Shown: positions 28,823 to 41,410, counted from the first letter of the stretch. The stretch: DNA of 64,000 bases from Schizophyllum amplum (GCA_007026445.1 VDMD01000001.1:1054001-1118000); one strand, 5' to 3'. Numbers and translations: made by a program. Notes: generated by a model from the letters alone, not told the origin.

Positions 28823-29962
28823 ATAATGCAGGTGTGATCAATTCGTGGCTATAAAATGATTTGCATCCCCACGCGGTCGCTGCCTACGCCTCTGACGCTT
28901 ATCCTGTTGCCTGAAATCGTGGTCAGAAGACGTTAAGCCAGTGGAAACAGGCCACGCACCGCAGAACGAGACGCTGAAGCTGACCCCATCGCTCGACAGA
29001 AGGGACGACTTTCCATCGTATTCGCTGTCACTACTTACCGTCTGTGTACCAGTCGCCCTCAGGATACGTCACGTTCGACGAGGGCCGGTCATCGAAAGAC
29101 ACAAATGCCCATCGCAGAAGGAGAACGGAACGCAGATGGTGAACGAAAAGGGAGGTAGCGAAAGGTCTACCACGATCTTTATAGTAGTGCACAGCGCGGT
29201 TAAGAGGTGATAGCCGTAAGACCGCCCAAAAGTCAAACGCTGCGCTCCTCAGTATGGCCCACTGACATAATTCGCCGGAATCATTGTTTAGCGAGTCGGC
29301 GGATGGAGTGACGAGTCCAAGATGTCTGAAGTCCACGAGCCAGCCGCATGAACAGCCCGCCAATGATGTTGGGATCGCCTAGAATCGAGTTGGTAGTGCT
29401 GGCTAGTGATAGTATAGGCCGAAGCGAAGGCTTTGCTTCGAGCTCCCACTGTCAGCGCGAAGCCGACATCAGACTCAGAGAAAGAAAGGGTCTCGATGGT
29501 ACCGAAACGCACGTGCCTACCAAAGAGCACGTGACAGGTTCAACTTCGGCGTGCATCCTCTCCGTTGTACCCTACGGGTCCATCTCAGGTCCATCTCAAC
29601 TTGCCTCTCGCAAGTGTAGTCTGATCACAAGCCTTTGCAAGTGTCGGAACGTACTTAGATCCATTAAATCCCAGAAGAGAAGTAAAGACGATAGGTCTAG
29701 CGGCCCATATATACATCACCGAGGTACAGATGCGGCACTTGTCCCAGTTGGTAGGTATATGTACAGTAGTAGGTTACAACGGGGTGATTATGGCAGGGGA
29801 GAAATAGCACATATAAGTACCTGAGGTGAGAGGAAGTGAGATGGTGAGTTAGATGATGAGAACAACATAACAACAAGGAGAGGCGGTTAGACGTTCGTGA
29901 TGTTCGTAAATAATTAGTGTGTGAGGTGGCACAGTAAATATCCGGGGCGTCATACTACGGGC
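28823..29962. other. Intergenic stretch between PEX1 and the next gene
   Basis: Short frames on both strands (the longest 158 codons at 29348-29824) have no recognisable domains or convincing splice structure. An AG/GA-rich tract lies at 29820-29880. It probably holds only 3' regions of the two convergent genes and spacer. Confidence 0.4.
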
Positions 29963-31415
29963 CTAGTCTCTGTGGGTGGAGGAGGCGGCGGACGAGGGCT
30001 TAGGCGCTATGGGCACGTTAGCGTCGAGTACTGTAGCGAGCACTAGCCTCACTTACTACCGCCTTCCTCGGGGGCTTCAAAGGCGTCGCTGGGCACTTTG
30101 ACCATCTCGGCGCCGGTGAAGGCCGCGGCCTTCTTCTTGCCCTTGTCCTTTTTCTTCGACTTCTTCTCGCCTGCGCCGAGGAAGGGGTTGTCCGACTTGG
30201 AGATCGTTGCCAGCGAGGTGGAGGACTGAGACGGGTCGCCCTCGGGCTCTGGGGTTTTCGGGCCCGCAGCGGCACCGCCGAAGAGGCCGAACCACTTCTT
30301 GCCCTCTTGCGGCTGCACCTCGGCAGCGTCCTCCTCGCCATCGTTGATGACGTTGATGTCGGGCACGGAGGCATTGGGAGGGCGGTCGTCAGCATCGGAC
30401 AGGTTGATCTCCTCGCCGTCGCCAGCGAAGGGGTCCTCATGGTCCTCATCAGACGTCTGCTGGCGCTGCTTGCGGCGGCGACGGAAGAAGTCCCGCTCAG
30501 AGGAGTTGCCGAAGATGTTACCGCTGGCGAGACGGACGCTGCTGGAGGAGGCCTTTGCCTTCGAGCCGAGGCGGCGAACGCCGGGCGGAAGCCATCCACG
30601 CTGTGGCTGATGTGAGTGAAAGGCGTCACAGGCGGAGTCTAGCCACGTACCTTCTTCATGGCCTCCTCCTCATTGATGAGCTCCTGCTCGATCTCCTCCT
30701 GCGTACGCACAGGCGGCGCGGGCGGCGTCGACGAGATGCCGAAGATGTACTTGAGCGCCTGGATGCGACCGCCTGTCTTGGGTGCTTCTTTCGGCGTGCG
30801 ATCAGGCTCTGTCCCCTCGTCGTCCGTAGCCTCGGTCTGCGCGCCAGGCGAGCGGGCACCCATCCCGCGGCGTTTGAGCCACTCACGCGTCTGGCCCGTG
30901 CCAGGCACGATGCGCGACACACCGCTGCGTCCGGACATGCCGCTCTTGATGCTCATGACATCGTCGCGGTCGTGCCCGTCGCGCACGTCGAAGGAGGTGA
31001 CGATGCCGTCGCGCATGCGCGCGGCAAAGAACTGCTGCACGAGCACGCTCTGCAGCGAACCGTCGTCTTTCCAGAAGCGCACTTTTGACCACACGCCGCT
31101 GTTCGGTGGGTTCTCGACGAAGATGCGCGTGGTCATCGTGCGCAGCTTGAGGGTGGGTAGCTGTAGAACGGTCTCGAGAGTGCCATAGTCGATGCTGCCA
31201 ACTTCATCCGGGTGGATGCTGAATGTGCGCGTCCAGCCGTGCCGTCTGATCGACGTAGCGGATAAGCCGTTGTCGTTTCGTTCTGTAGAGTGGGGGACTC
31301 ACAATGCAAGGCAGTTCAGGTTGCCCTCGACGTGGCCGTCATTGACTGTCCAGTCGGACCGCGTAGTACGATTGCTCGCTTTTCGGTGGAGTGAAGACGT
31401 CTGCAACGAGGACAT
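29963..31415 (-). CDS. Conserved-looking protein of unknown function
   Basis: Four exons (31303-31415, 30651-31245, 30057-30606, 29963-30006) give 433 residues with perfect phases. The N-terminal half looks globular: NLNCLALRHGWTRTFSIHPD, TLKLRTMTTRIFVENPP, SKVRFWKDDGSLQSVLVQQF and ARMRDGIVTSFDVRDGHD. The C-terminal half is charged and low in complexity. It has a coiled-coil-prone EEIEQELINEEEAMKK, a basic RRRRKQRQQ, an acidic stretch, WFGLFGG, and a lysine-rich KKSKKKDKGKKKAAAF. The last intron starts with the consensus GTAAGT; without it the protein would end GGSK at 30041. I do not recognise the family. The basic and acidic tracts suggest a nucleic-acid or chromatin context, but that is weak inference. 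Confidence 0.72.
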
Positions 31416-32186
31416 CGTGGCGAGAGACGGCTTCGGGTCGACAATCGCTTTAAAGGAATCTATGGTGACAGCTGAAAGGGATAAAAGGATAGGAAGGGGA
31501 AGGGGGTATCACTGCCACTGAAGGGCGTGGGGCCAGCGGGGGAAAGTCGCAGGTCAAAGGCAAGGTGCCCGCCGCCGACATCATTGCGTACCTATATAGT
31601 CGTCCTCATGGCAACATAGCGATCAGTTCTCTTCATGTTGATCAAAAATAATGGATTGTGGGCGGCGGGGGTCTGTTTCTTCTTGCTACTTGTCGTGGCT
31701 GTAAGCACAGAAGCCCCCCGTGTCCTGTGCGTACAATTTGCGCAGGCATGGGTGAAGACTGGAGAACAAAGAAATTTGTGGTCCGGTGGCAGGATCCGAT
31801 GGATCGCCGTCGCGTGTCGCTACGGTCATGCTTGATTAGAATCAACAAACCTCTGATCGAGGTTGATAACCGCTTTAGGCAGGCTTTGTTCCTCCGGAAT
31901 GACTTATGGCGCGCACTGTACCGGTGTGCATGGAGGAGGCGGCCTGGGGCGTACGTTGTCTGCCCCAGCGTCCGCCGCAGCTACACCACTCTTCGCTCAA
32001 CAGAGGACAACCGTCACGATTTACATATAGAGAATTCGCTGTGATACATGTCCGAAGAGGTCGTTTTCCTCTTTGGAAATGGTAGAAGGTGCATGAACCG
32101 GTTGAGGCTGGGCCTGGGCTGGGCAAGCGATAGAGTAGAATTGCATGTTACTGTACATTCTTTCATACAATAATTGTTTCAGTAAA
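31416..32186. other. Intergenic stretch, no gene recognised
   Basis: Upstream region of the unknown gene on one side and 3' flank of the kinase gene on the other. Frames up to 128 codons show no recognisable motifs. Confidence 0.4.
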
Positions 32187-33027
32187 TCAAGACTTCACCA
32201 GAGCAGGGTCGTGTACGCTTTGGATCACCTTTGTCGGATTCAGCAAGTTCGCCAGCAGGAATTGGCCATCTGTCGGCATGTCAATATCAAGTTCGGTCCC
32301 AACGCGGCTACTTACTAGGCACGTCGTTGATATTCGCGCGCCACACTGCTTCTTCATCATCCTTCGCCACACCACTGATAACATGGCGCTTGACCAAACG
32401 TTCTTGAGCTTCGTCGAGCGAGATCTGAATCAGCCATCGCTCATCCAGCAACTCTCCAGCCTGACACCAGGGTTCAGCAGATAGGAAGGTATACAGACCC
32501 TCGATGACGACGATACGATGATGGGGATGAATGGCGACGGCGTGAGGCGTAGGGTCCTTGACGGCGTGGTCGAAGGACGGAGCCGTGATGACACCCGAGG
32601 GCGCTTTCTTGAGAGCGCGAACGAACGCGACATACGCGGCACCGTCAAAGGTCCAGTGCGCGCCCTACTGATGTGCACATGAGCTTGTGCTATAGAGGCA
32701 GACGAACGGAGGACACACCCGTTTGTCGTGTGCCAGCTTGGGGTCGTCCATCGCGTCGAGCTCGGCGCGTGTGAGATGCCAGCCGTCCAGGCCAACGAGA
32801 ACGGCCTTCTCATCGCGATCATGCAGTAAAGTGTTTACATGCTTCGTTACGAGCAGAGCGAATTCGCTCTTTCCGCTCGCGGGGATGCCTGCGATGCCTA
32901 CCAGCAGCCGGCCGGGTGCGCGGACGCTGAAACCGCGTTCAGCAAGAGCGACAAGTTGGAGTTTATATACTTACCTTGCTAGCTTTTGGACGAGCAATGT
33001 AGCAGATGCCTTCGCCTGGTCGTTCAT
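32187..33027 (-). CDS. P-loop kinase of the uridine kinase/phosphoribulokinase type (Yfh7-like)
   Basis: A small ATP-dependent kinase of the PRK/uridine kinase superfamily, probably cytosolic. Four exons join in frame to about 230 residues. Walker A is GIAGIPASGKSEFALLV. The substrate-binding segment is VLVGLDGWHLTRAELDAMDD, then KRGAHWTFDGAAYVAF and APSFDHAVKDPTP. Walker B is HHRIVVIEGLYTFL, and the LID-like region is DERWLIQISLDEAQERLVKRH. The ending DVPNGQFLLANL is characteristic of the Yfh7/YggC subgroup, whose substrate is not established. Introns include a GTAAGT donor at exon 4. Its start lies 101 bp from the oppositely oriented GH99-like gene, so the two share an upstream region. Confidence 0.88.
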
Positions 33028-33128
33028 GATGAATAGCAGCGCGATCGTGACAGATCAGGACAGGACGCGCAAACGACGGCGGCGACGTCAGCGCCGACTG
33101 TGCCGCAAGTCCCTTGTCCCAAACCATC
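33028..33128. promoter_or_regulatory. 101-bp divergent promoter region
   Basis: Start codons of the kinase (minus, 33027) and the GH99-like protein (plus, 33129) face away from each other with 101 bp between them. No TATA box is seen. The shared region must serve both genes if both starts are right; the plus-strand start is the less certain one. Confidence 0.5.
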
Positions 33129-36100
33129 ATGGCCTCCTGCTCCACGACGACACCAGACGGCAAGGTGCTGAGGAGGCGCGTTGTCTTCTAGCTCCCGCTC
33201 GCAGACATGCTCAGACGCCGCGTCCAGAGCAGATCCGTCGACCATCAAGGACAAGTTCCTGGTCGGCTACCAGGGCTGGTTCACTTGCGCGGGAGACGGC
33301 CCGCCTGTGCATCACGGTGCGTGTCCATCTGCATACCTATATGCACTGCTAACACCAGACGCCAGGGCATCATGGCTGGTTGCACTGGTTCAACTACCCC
33401 ATCCCGGATGGAGGGCGGCCCAATACTGACATCTGGCCGGACGTCCGCGACTACTCCGAACACGAGCTGTTCCCTGCCCCTGGGCTTCAGTACAGCAACG
33501 GTGAACAAGTCATGCTGTTTTCCTCGCGCCGCCCTCGCACGGTGGAACGGTATATAACCCATCTCGGTGTGTTCTTTGAAAGCTCACAAACTCCAGACAC
33601 TTCCACTGGATGGCTGAACATGGTGTTGACGGTGTCTTCCTTCAACGCTTCGCATCACATTGCGCGGAGGGTAAAGAGGACCTCAGACGCATGCGCGACG
33701 AGATCACCGAACGCGTGAGGGAGGCTGCTGAGAAGGAGGGTAGGGTATTCTCCATCATGTACGCGTACTCTTTACGTCCCTACCCGTCTTCGGCTGAAAT
33801 CTTTCCAGGTACGACGTGACAGGGATGCCTCCTCACAATATCGAGGCCCTTCTCAAGCGCGACTGGACGCATCTGCTCAATGACTTGCACATCCTCGACA
33901 GCCCCAATTACCTACGTGACAAAGGTCGACCTGTCATCGCGCTATGGGGTACATCGAGTCTGAGTACGCGTGAAATACAGCTAACAAATGATCTTGCAGG
34001 ATTTGGCTTCGACGGGAGCCACATAGACCCCGACCTGGTGCGCACAATCGCTCGCTGGTTCCGACACACAACGCCCGGCGGGGCATATCTTTTTGCTGGC
34101 GTGCCCACTTGCTGGCGGACCGCGGACAACGACGCCCATCGCGACTCAAACTTTCTGAAGGTCTGGCTTAACGAATTCGACGCTATATCGCCCTGGCTTG
34201 TCGGTCGGTTTCGCACTGAAGAAGACGCGACGCGGTTTGCGGAAAATCGCATGAAGGATGATGTGGCGCTTGTCAACCAAACGAACGAAGAGTTTGCCAA
34301 CCACGGCGTCGACAAGAGAATTGACTACGTGCCCGTGGTCTTCCCAGGATTTTCGGTGAGAACGAATCACCCTTACCAGCCTGGTTTGTGCTTACCGGAT
34401 GTCTGACTAGGGTGAAAACCTCTCGCAAGGAAATTGGAAGCTAAATCAGATCAAACGCAATGGTGGGCGGTTCTTGTGGCAACAGATTGTCAATGCGAAG
34501 CGGACGGGTGCTCGCATAATCTACGGTGCTATGTGGGACGAGTGAGTGCACCTCGAGCAAGTTGTCGACATAATACAGCTAACCATGCGACCCCTTTAGG
34601 TACGATGAAGGGACAGCCTTTCTACCTGTGGTCGAGAAAACGCGGAACCTGCCGCATTGCAAGGACCCGAACAAGAGTTATCCCTTCCTGGCCCTAGACG
34701 CAGACGGATATGACCTACCCTCTGACTGGTATGCTTACAATCAACTTCAATCTTTCCTTGCTCATTCGTGGCACAGGTATATGCGTATCTGCGGCTTCGC
34801 AGCAGAGACCCTCCGCAGTGAGCGCATGATCCACGACACATTTCCCGTCAAGGAGCTGCAGGACTACTGGGCTAAACGGCCACAGTACGAACGATCCGGG
34901 CAGAGGCGGGCAACGCTCGAGCTGATAGAGGGATCGTCGGGCTCGAGCGGTAGCGGGGGACAATCGTACGAAGAGTGGCTGGCGGGGCAGAAGGAGATGA
35001 AGGATGAGCTGCCTCCGCCGCCGTACAGTCTGGAAGCGGAGGATCAGACGGTTGAGGTGCCCGTTGCCGGGTCTTCGGCGGGGGCTTCAGCGCCCTCGAC
35101 ATCCTCATTTGCGACAACAACAGGCCCGGTCACTACGTCCAGTCCACCACCTCTACCAGGTACCTCGAGACCTGCGGCGTCTCCGCCGCCTTCAGTGCCG
35201 CTCGCTTCACGTCCGCCACGCATGGGATCTCTGGGCGCCAGCGTTGAGGCCATGACAGACGACTTCGGTCGTCAGACTATATCTGGTCCCTCGCATGCGG
35301 CCAGTTCTCCCATGTCCAGCTCCTCAACCATTACACCTCAGCCGAGCACTTCACCGCGACCGGGTACTTCGCCGCGACCGGGTACCTCACCGCGACCGGA
35401 TACCTCGTCGCGACCGGGTACGCTGCCCCCACCGCCGGTGCACCCAGCGCATCCCGCCGCAGCTGCTGGCAGGATATCCCCACGACCGTACGGACATCAA
35501 CCGCCTCCTACGCACCCTACGCGACCGCCAAATGCTTCCCGCCCGCCACCTGTCGTACGGCCGGAATCACGGCCGGGCTCGCAAGGAGCGTCCTGCCGCC
35601 CGGCAGAGCAGTTCGACGACAGGCCAGGTCATGGACACCGCCCACCGCCGGTGTCGGTGTACCCAGGCAGTCCATCGCATTCAACATTTGCGGTCGGGGG
35701 CTCGCCTGCGCATTCGCTTCCGGGCAGTCCTCAGGTCGTACCTGGCGGTCCACCGCACCATTCCGGCAGTCCCTCGTACATGCCTGGGTCATCTGGAGGC
35801 GTGAGCTTCCCGACGGCCGCCGTTGGGCCGGGTGTTAGTCTGAGTCCCACCTTTGCGCCCCCAATGATGCCTCACTCGCCCGCGTTGCGGCCCTCGTCGC
35901 CGTATCACTCTTCGTCTTCGCCCTATCAGCCTTCCTCGCCGTATCAGTCCCCGGCGCCGTATCAGTCTTCTTCGCCGTCGCCCTACCAGCCATCCTATGC
36001 GCATACCCCTTCGCCTGCGACCTCCTCGTTTGGGGCGTCGGGATCGAGCTATCCAGGGTCGTCGCCGTCTGGATCAACGTCAAGCTATCCAGGATCAGCG

Positions 36101-36787
36101 GGATCGACCTATCCTGGCTCGTCGGGGTCGACGTATCCTGCGCCGTCTGGGTCTTCTCATCCTCCTCCGTCGGGGTCTGCATATCCTGGACAGCCAGGAT
36201 CGACGTACCCAGGCTCGTCCTATCCGGGTCAAAGCTCAGGACCATCTCAGTATTTGGGAGGCTTTGCGAATGAAAGCGCTGCGTTCTCTAGCGCACCGAG
36301 CTCTGTCCCTGGTGGGTCGGGCTATGGTGGTGGTTCCTCGAGTAGCTACGGTCAGCCTGGAGGCTCGTACTATCCCGGCATGCAGTCATCAGCAACGCAT
36401 GCAAGTAGCTCAAGTGGGGGTTCGTCCTACCCTGGTGGACCTGGAGAGGGGTCGCACTCCGGAGTGCCGTATGCGCCTTATCGTGAGTTTGGCATTTGTT
36501 ATGCGTTTGCGAGTTTACATCGAACGTGCTCTGTAGGACAGCATAGCGCTACCAGCACGACGGGCACCTCGGCTGCTGGTGATGATACGCCTGCGCAACC
36601 CTCTACATCCTCGGGGTCAAATTATCTGGGCTACGCACTCGGCGCGGTGGACAAGTACGGCGGGCGAAAGGCGCGCGACCGGGTGGACAGTGTTATGAAC
36701 AGTGAGCTACTGATATTGATGATGCTGCTAGTTACGCTGATGACGTTTGTAGCGGGGACGAAGTTACTTGGCAGGTTTTCAAAGTAG
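33129..36787 (+). CDS. GH99/GH71-like 'xylosidase' domain protein with long Pro/Ser-rich tail
   Basis: About ten introns removed, the protein is roughly 1,050 residues. The first 450 match fungal proteins usually labelled xylosidase/arabinosidase (GH99/GH71-like TIM barrel): KFLVGYQGWFTCAGDG, HHGWLHWFNYPIPDGG, HFHWMAEHGVDGVFLQRF, FSIMYDVTGMPPHN, ALWGFGFDG, TPGGAYLFAGVP, YVPVVFPGFSG and GAMWDEYDEGTAFLPV. No signal peptide is visible. From about residue 480 the sequence is disordered: PPPPYSLEAE, an 18-nt tandem repeat (PRPGTS units), then many YPGSS and YQS units. The last intron (36700-36750) must be spliced. Unspliced it would mimic a membrane helix; spliced, the end reads VMNTGTKLLGRFSK, a short amphipathic tail. 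The start at 33129 (MASCSTTTPDGK) relies on a 40-bp intron and is uncertain. Enzyme activity is unproven. Confidence 0.82.
35348..35419 (+). repeat. Four tandem 18-nt coding repeats
   Basis: Four units close to ACTTCACCGCGACCGGGT encode TSPRPG-type hexapeptides in the disordered tail of the GH99-like protein. Units differ by a few bases each, so the array is not brand new. Confidence 0.75.
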
Positions 36788-36853
36788 ACAATAGATACGT
36801 CCTGCCTACCCTCGACGATACCAGCACGAGGAAATATGGATTTGTCATTCTGT

Positions 36854-39800
36854 TTACATGGGCTGTGCATAGTCGCCTTGCTCCCTCGCGTCAGCTTGTT
36901 CTGCGTAGTCGGGTGCCTCATAGTCTTCGAACGTCAAGGACGTCGTTAATACCCCATCGGCGCGCAAGGACAGGCCTGCAAGCTGCGCACCATCCTCGTC
37001 CAGTGACCACACGGAGATCGCAAGCGTATTCGGGCTATCTCGACGGAGGAGCCTACAAAGCAATCAAGACGGGGAACGGTAAGGCGCAGCAGATCATAAC
37101 TTACCCCGCCGGAAGCACGAACCATGTCTGCGGTCTGCGCGGCGAATCAGTGCAAGCCAGTTACAGCGACGAATGAACGCACCCGATGTTATTCACATAC
37201 TTGCCTACCTGCCAACCATTGATGTATACCTGGGCACGGTAATTCGACTCGATATCGGTGGTCTCAAAGACTAGACGGATGGGCACGTCAAAGCCATCCG
37301 GCAGAGTCTGAGGAGGGTCAGAAGATGATTTCAGCAGCGCTAAATAACGGACGAACCCAGTCAAACTGTGTCCTATAGAAGTTAACTCCTGCCTTAGAAA
37401 CGCCGTCTAAAGGATCTCCCTCCGCCCAACCATCGTCCGGAAAGCCGGGAAGATGAGCACCGATACGCTCTGCGAATAGCCCGCCTTCGTTCATGTACCC
37501 ACGGAACATATCGGGCGTGTCCGCCGCGCCTCCCTAGTGTGGGGTCATTTTTAGGCCTACAAACTTATACAGGGAAAAGGGCTTACCAGATTGCCTTGGA
37601 TGGCCCAACGATCAAAGGTAGCGTTACTACCTACCAGCTCGTAACCTCTGATGCCGCGAGGCTCTTTGCCAGCATTAGCTGTAAGGATAGTAGTCAGACT
37701 TCAGCGACTGCTACACAATCATGCGTGTGACGCTCACTGTTCTGTTCGGTGATGCTGAGGCGAGGCAACTCTTGTCAGTGCAGTCCTCTCTTCGATTTAT
37801 CAAGCCCATCGACACACCCCATGTGATCTGTGCGAGGTGCTCGGTATTCTGGTCACGCATAAAAACAGTCAGAGTGACTTACCTTGAAGGACGACGAGCA
37901 CATTGTCCTCTCCGACCCTCAACGTATTGTCAGGGATAGACCAGGTGTCCTCCGAATCGCTGACGGTGGTGTTGCCCTGTCCACTACCCAGAAACACGCC
38001 GTTGAGCCAGGTGGTGTAGCCGAACGCAAAGCCGCCCTGTACGGTAAGAGCGACAGCCGTCTCATCACCCGTTGCATCGAAGTGACCTCGGAAAAGCAGA
38101 TTTCCACCGTAGAAGCTGCGTCGGGATGGCCTCGTCAGTAAACATACATTCGCTCGGTAAGTGACCGACCCGTATTGCTGTGAATAGAGAACCTTATCAC
38201 CTGCGATAGGCGGAAGGTTTGTGTACTGGGATAAACGTCAAGAAAAATCAGGCGATACGGCAATCCGCTGACATTAGTTTCAGGCAGGTCTGCCGTCATC
38301 CAGTCCGAGTCGTCGAAGTTGGGGTCAATCTCAGGCAAGCTAGAGTCATGAATCGGTCAAAGTCTCAATATTCAGTCGCTGCACCGACATACCTGCCAGA
38401 CACTTTCCAAGTGCCAAGCACGGGGAGCTCGATTGATCCGTCGTCAACAGATATCGTGGCCGTGTAAGAGCCGCGAGAGCTGGTCGCGAGATCCAGTGAT
38501 TCACTATTCCAAGTCACCTCCGTTACGGACGCAGGCGCGAAGACTTCAATGCTTGTCGTTCCGTTCAGATCGCCAGTCTATCACCATCAGTAATTTGCGA
38601 GAGCACGCCATAGCCAGCAGCCTGCACACTCACTAGAGCCAGCGTATTGCTATCTATGACAGCAGTGCGCACGAGGTACGGGCCACCCACAAGGACGCTT
38701 TGGTTTGTGCCGACGGAGAAAAAGCCACCGAAGTCCCCTTCGCCCGCTATGTCAGACACGGACCAGGTGTTCGCAGTGGCCTTGTCCATCAGGAGCAGCA
38801 CGATACTGCCGTCGTTGATGCTGACCGCCTCCAAACCGTCGAGAGCATAGTCGATAGTAAGCACGCCGTCGGAGAAGGAGGACTCAACGGAGCTTCCTTC
38901 TTCGACAGACACGTCAGGCTCTTTGTTGAACAGGAGGGCCGTCTGCCCGGTCTGCCCAGCACCGGCGTAGAGAACAATGTAGTCGGTAGAGTCAATGCTA
39001 GAGCCAGGTTAGTGCAGCTTAAGCATAAAGCGATGCTAGCCGCATACGTTGTCCATGTCGTTATTCTGGACATTGAGTCAGTACCTGCCCCCAATGAAAA
39101 TATCCTCACATACTCCGCAGTCGAATACAGGATCGTAGTCCCTGCTTCTCCAAACACGTAGTCCACGACGATGATCTTGCTGTCACGCCCAGCGAGGGTG
39201 ATGTCGCTTTCGGTTGGAATTGTCAGCTCGCCCAAAGACGTCTGGACAGTCAACTGTGTGGTCTCCGTGTCGAGTGACGTGCTGTCGTTCTGGCGCAAAA
39301 AGTAGAATGCCGCGCCGGTGTCGCTGTTGCGTAGCTCCGTCGTGTACACCGCGCCGTTGGTCGTGTAGCTGGTCCCATTGTCGACGTACGACGCGCCCAG
39401 CAAGTCGCGGGACACGCGGAGGAATAGACCTGCGATCAACGTCAGCGATTGATTTCATACGAGTCAAAGCTCCGTATCGCACCCTGCAGACGCATCTCGT
39501 TCATTTTTGCGTTAGCCACACGGTTCTCGTTGATGCCACCGCCGTAGTCATAGCTGCTGTACGTGACTATCATATGCGATTTAGCTGCTGTGTACCCGAT
39601 ACCCCAGCAATAAACATGGGACGTACCTGGTGCTGCTATCTGGCCCCAATTTGTACCACCGAAGAGCACTATACCAACATCAAGACATACGCCTGTATAA
39701 AATGCTGTCCACTCACTGTAGATGTTCAAGATTGTGGCCGTTTGGGCGCTGATGTCCGTTAGCAGACCCTGGAACGCGATACCAACTGAGAGTCTCACTA

Positions 39801-41365
39801 ATTCTCCTTGTAAAAGATGTTCTCTGCCATATTGGTCAAACAACGAACACATTGCAAGCGCTGCCAGTTGTACGCACCGAAGTCCGCATTGGTGAGATCG
39901 TTAGCTGCCCGTATCTCGTTAGTGCGCGCGCATGATCTGGGATCGACCGCCCACTGTATTTCTCATATCCCGTCCCATATCGTTCGCTCACTTCGCCCCA
40001 CTGTATGAGGTACGCGCCAGCAAACTGCAATACCGTTGGCACTTCCTCAACATCAAACGTCCATGGCCGAACTCACCTCAGCCAAACACAGCGGATTACT
40101 GGGCGCGACTGCTTCGTGCGCGGAGCGATAGATCGACTGCGGGTTCGTCCAGCTGTTTTTTCCCTGCGGGTAAGAGTCGCCGCTGCGCTCCCCGTCAGAT
40201 CACAGGCCCGACGACAAAAATCCCGCCACACACCAGTAGATGTCCACTCTTCCTTCCCCCGGTCGATCGGGGCTGTAATTTCCTGTCTGGCCCGAGTGCT
40301 TGTCGTTGTGCGTGATAGCTATCCGTGCGTGGTATCAGCGGATGAGTGAAGAGACGGCGAGGCAGCACACGTACGGACGACAATGCCATTGTCCCTGTAC
40401 AAGTCGATGACCGCTTGCATGTAGGGGCTCCGCGTCTCGCCCTCGTCGAACTCATTCTCCGCCTGAACCAAGATGACTGCCGCCGTCCGTTAGAACATCT
40501 CGAAAATGAAGGCATGCGTGACGCTCACTAGGACCGCCCTCCGTGATTTGGTTGCGCGCAATAATTTTGGAGATTGCGGTCATGTAGGGTGTCCACGCTT
40601 TGAAATGAGTTGAGCCGGAGATACTCAGGAAGCCAAAGGCGAGTGAGACGCACCTTCTGTATAGTTCTCATTGTTCGTACGTAGATCTCCAGCTATATTA
40701 CCCACCCAACCCGGATATCCACCACCCGTAGTTTCGGCGTCTATATAACTAGGGTCAATACAATCAGCGACAGAAGGTAGGCTCCAGACCCACTGATATA
40801 TGGCCCTGGTCTGTAAGGTGGTGGAGAGGGAGTCCCATAAGTATTGAAGAGCCTTCTGACACGAGGAACCTCCGCCATACCGTGCAATCAGCCATAGCCC
40901 GGCCTCCTTGGCCTACAAGCAAACGGACGAGTCAGCATCAGTGTTGCGAAGTAACTTCCCAGAACCCACCTGGTCGATAAAAAGCTGCACGTCCCGATAA
41001 GTGTTCTCGGTGAAATCACCCTCGCCCCCATTCGTATCCGGCGTCGGATAATGAAGGGCCCAGTGCGTGTAGAAGGACACGCAGTTGAACCCGTTCGCGC
41101 GGATTTTCTGCAGCACGTCAGCCCACAGCGCGGGATTGCCCGGCAGCCGCCAGGGGTGCATCTCGGCGGAGAGTATGAAGACGCGCTGGCCGAAGATGGA
41201 GAGCGAGTGCGGGTCCCAGGTCACAGCATCGGTAAGCCCCGTCGAGTTGCGCGGGTAGAGGGTGGCGGAAGGGTCAGATGAGTGCTGCGCGTCAGAGGCA
41301 TATAGCGCGCTGCAGAAAGACGCCGCCGACAGGCAGGCCAGCCAGAGTGTGCTTGCGGACAGCAT
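36854..41365 (-). CDS. Secreted beta-galactosidase, GH35 (two unresolved exon joins)
   Basis: Hydrolyses terminal beta-galactosides of plant polysaccharides outside the cell. It starts with a signal peptide (MLSASTLWLACLSAASFCSA). Landmarks are VFILSAEMHPWRLPGNPALW, FNCVSFYTHWALHY, IARPGPYINAETTGGGYPGW, ILVQAENEF (acid/base Glu), PLCLAE (nucleophile region) and NIYMLFGGTNWGQIAAPG. Galactose-binding-like domains follow, for example GHFDATGDETAVALTVQGGF and LAISVWSLDEDGAQLAGLSL, ending GDYAQPM. More than 20 exons are needed. Two joins do not work with canonical sites: near 39935-39990, where QWGE must meet CARTNEIRA, and near 39797-39803, where an extra TA before GTGAGA gives a stop after FYKEN. 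These may be mutations or my error. A TATA box lies 46 bp upstream. The GH35 family call is secure; whether the gene is active is not. Confidence 0.85.
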
Positions 41366-41410
41366 CGCGTCGAGCAGCCAGGCGCACGAGATCGTCCATA
41401 GCGCGCCTAC

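Noticed and set aside
30018..30629. 203-codon minus-strand Ser/Arg-rich frame
   Set aside because: It is an out-of-frame shadow of exon 3 of the unknown gene at 29963-31415.
36700..36787. C-terminal transmembrane helix on the GH99-like protein
   Set aside because: The hydrophobic stretch is encoded by a 50-bp segment with GTGAGC donor, CTGAT branch site and TAG acceptor; spliced, the end is hydrophilic and resembles relatives.
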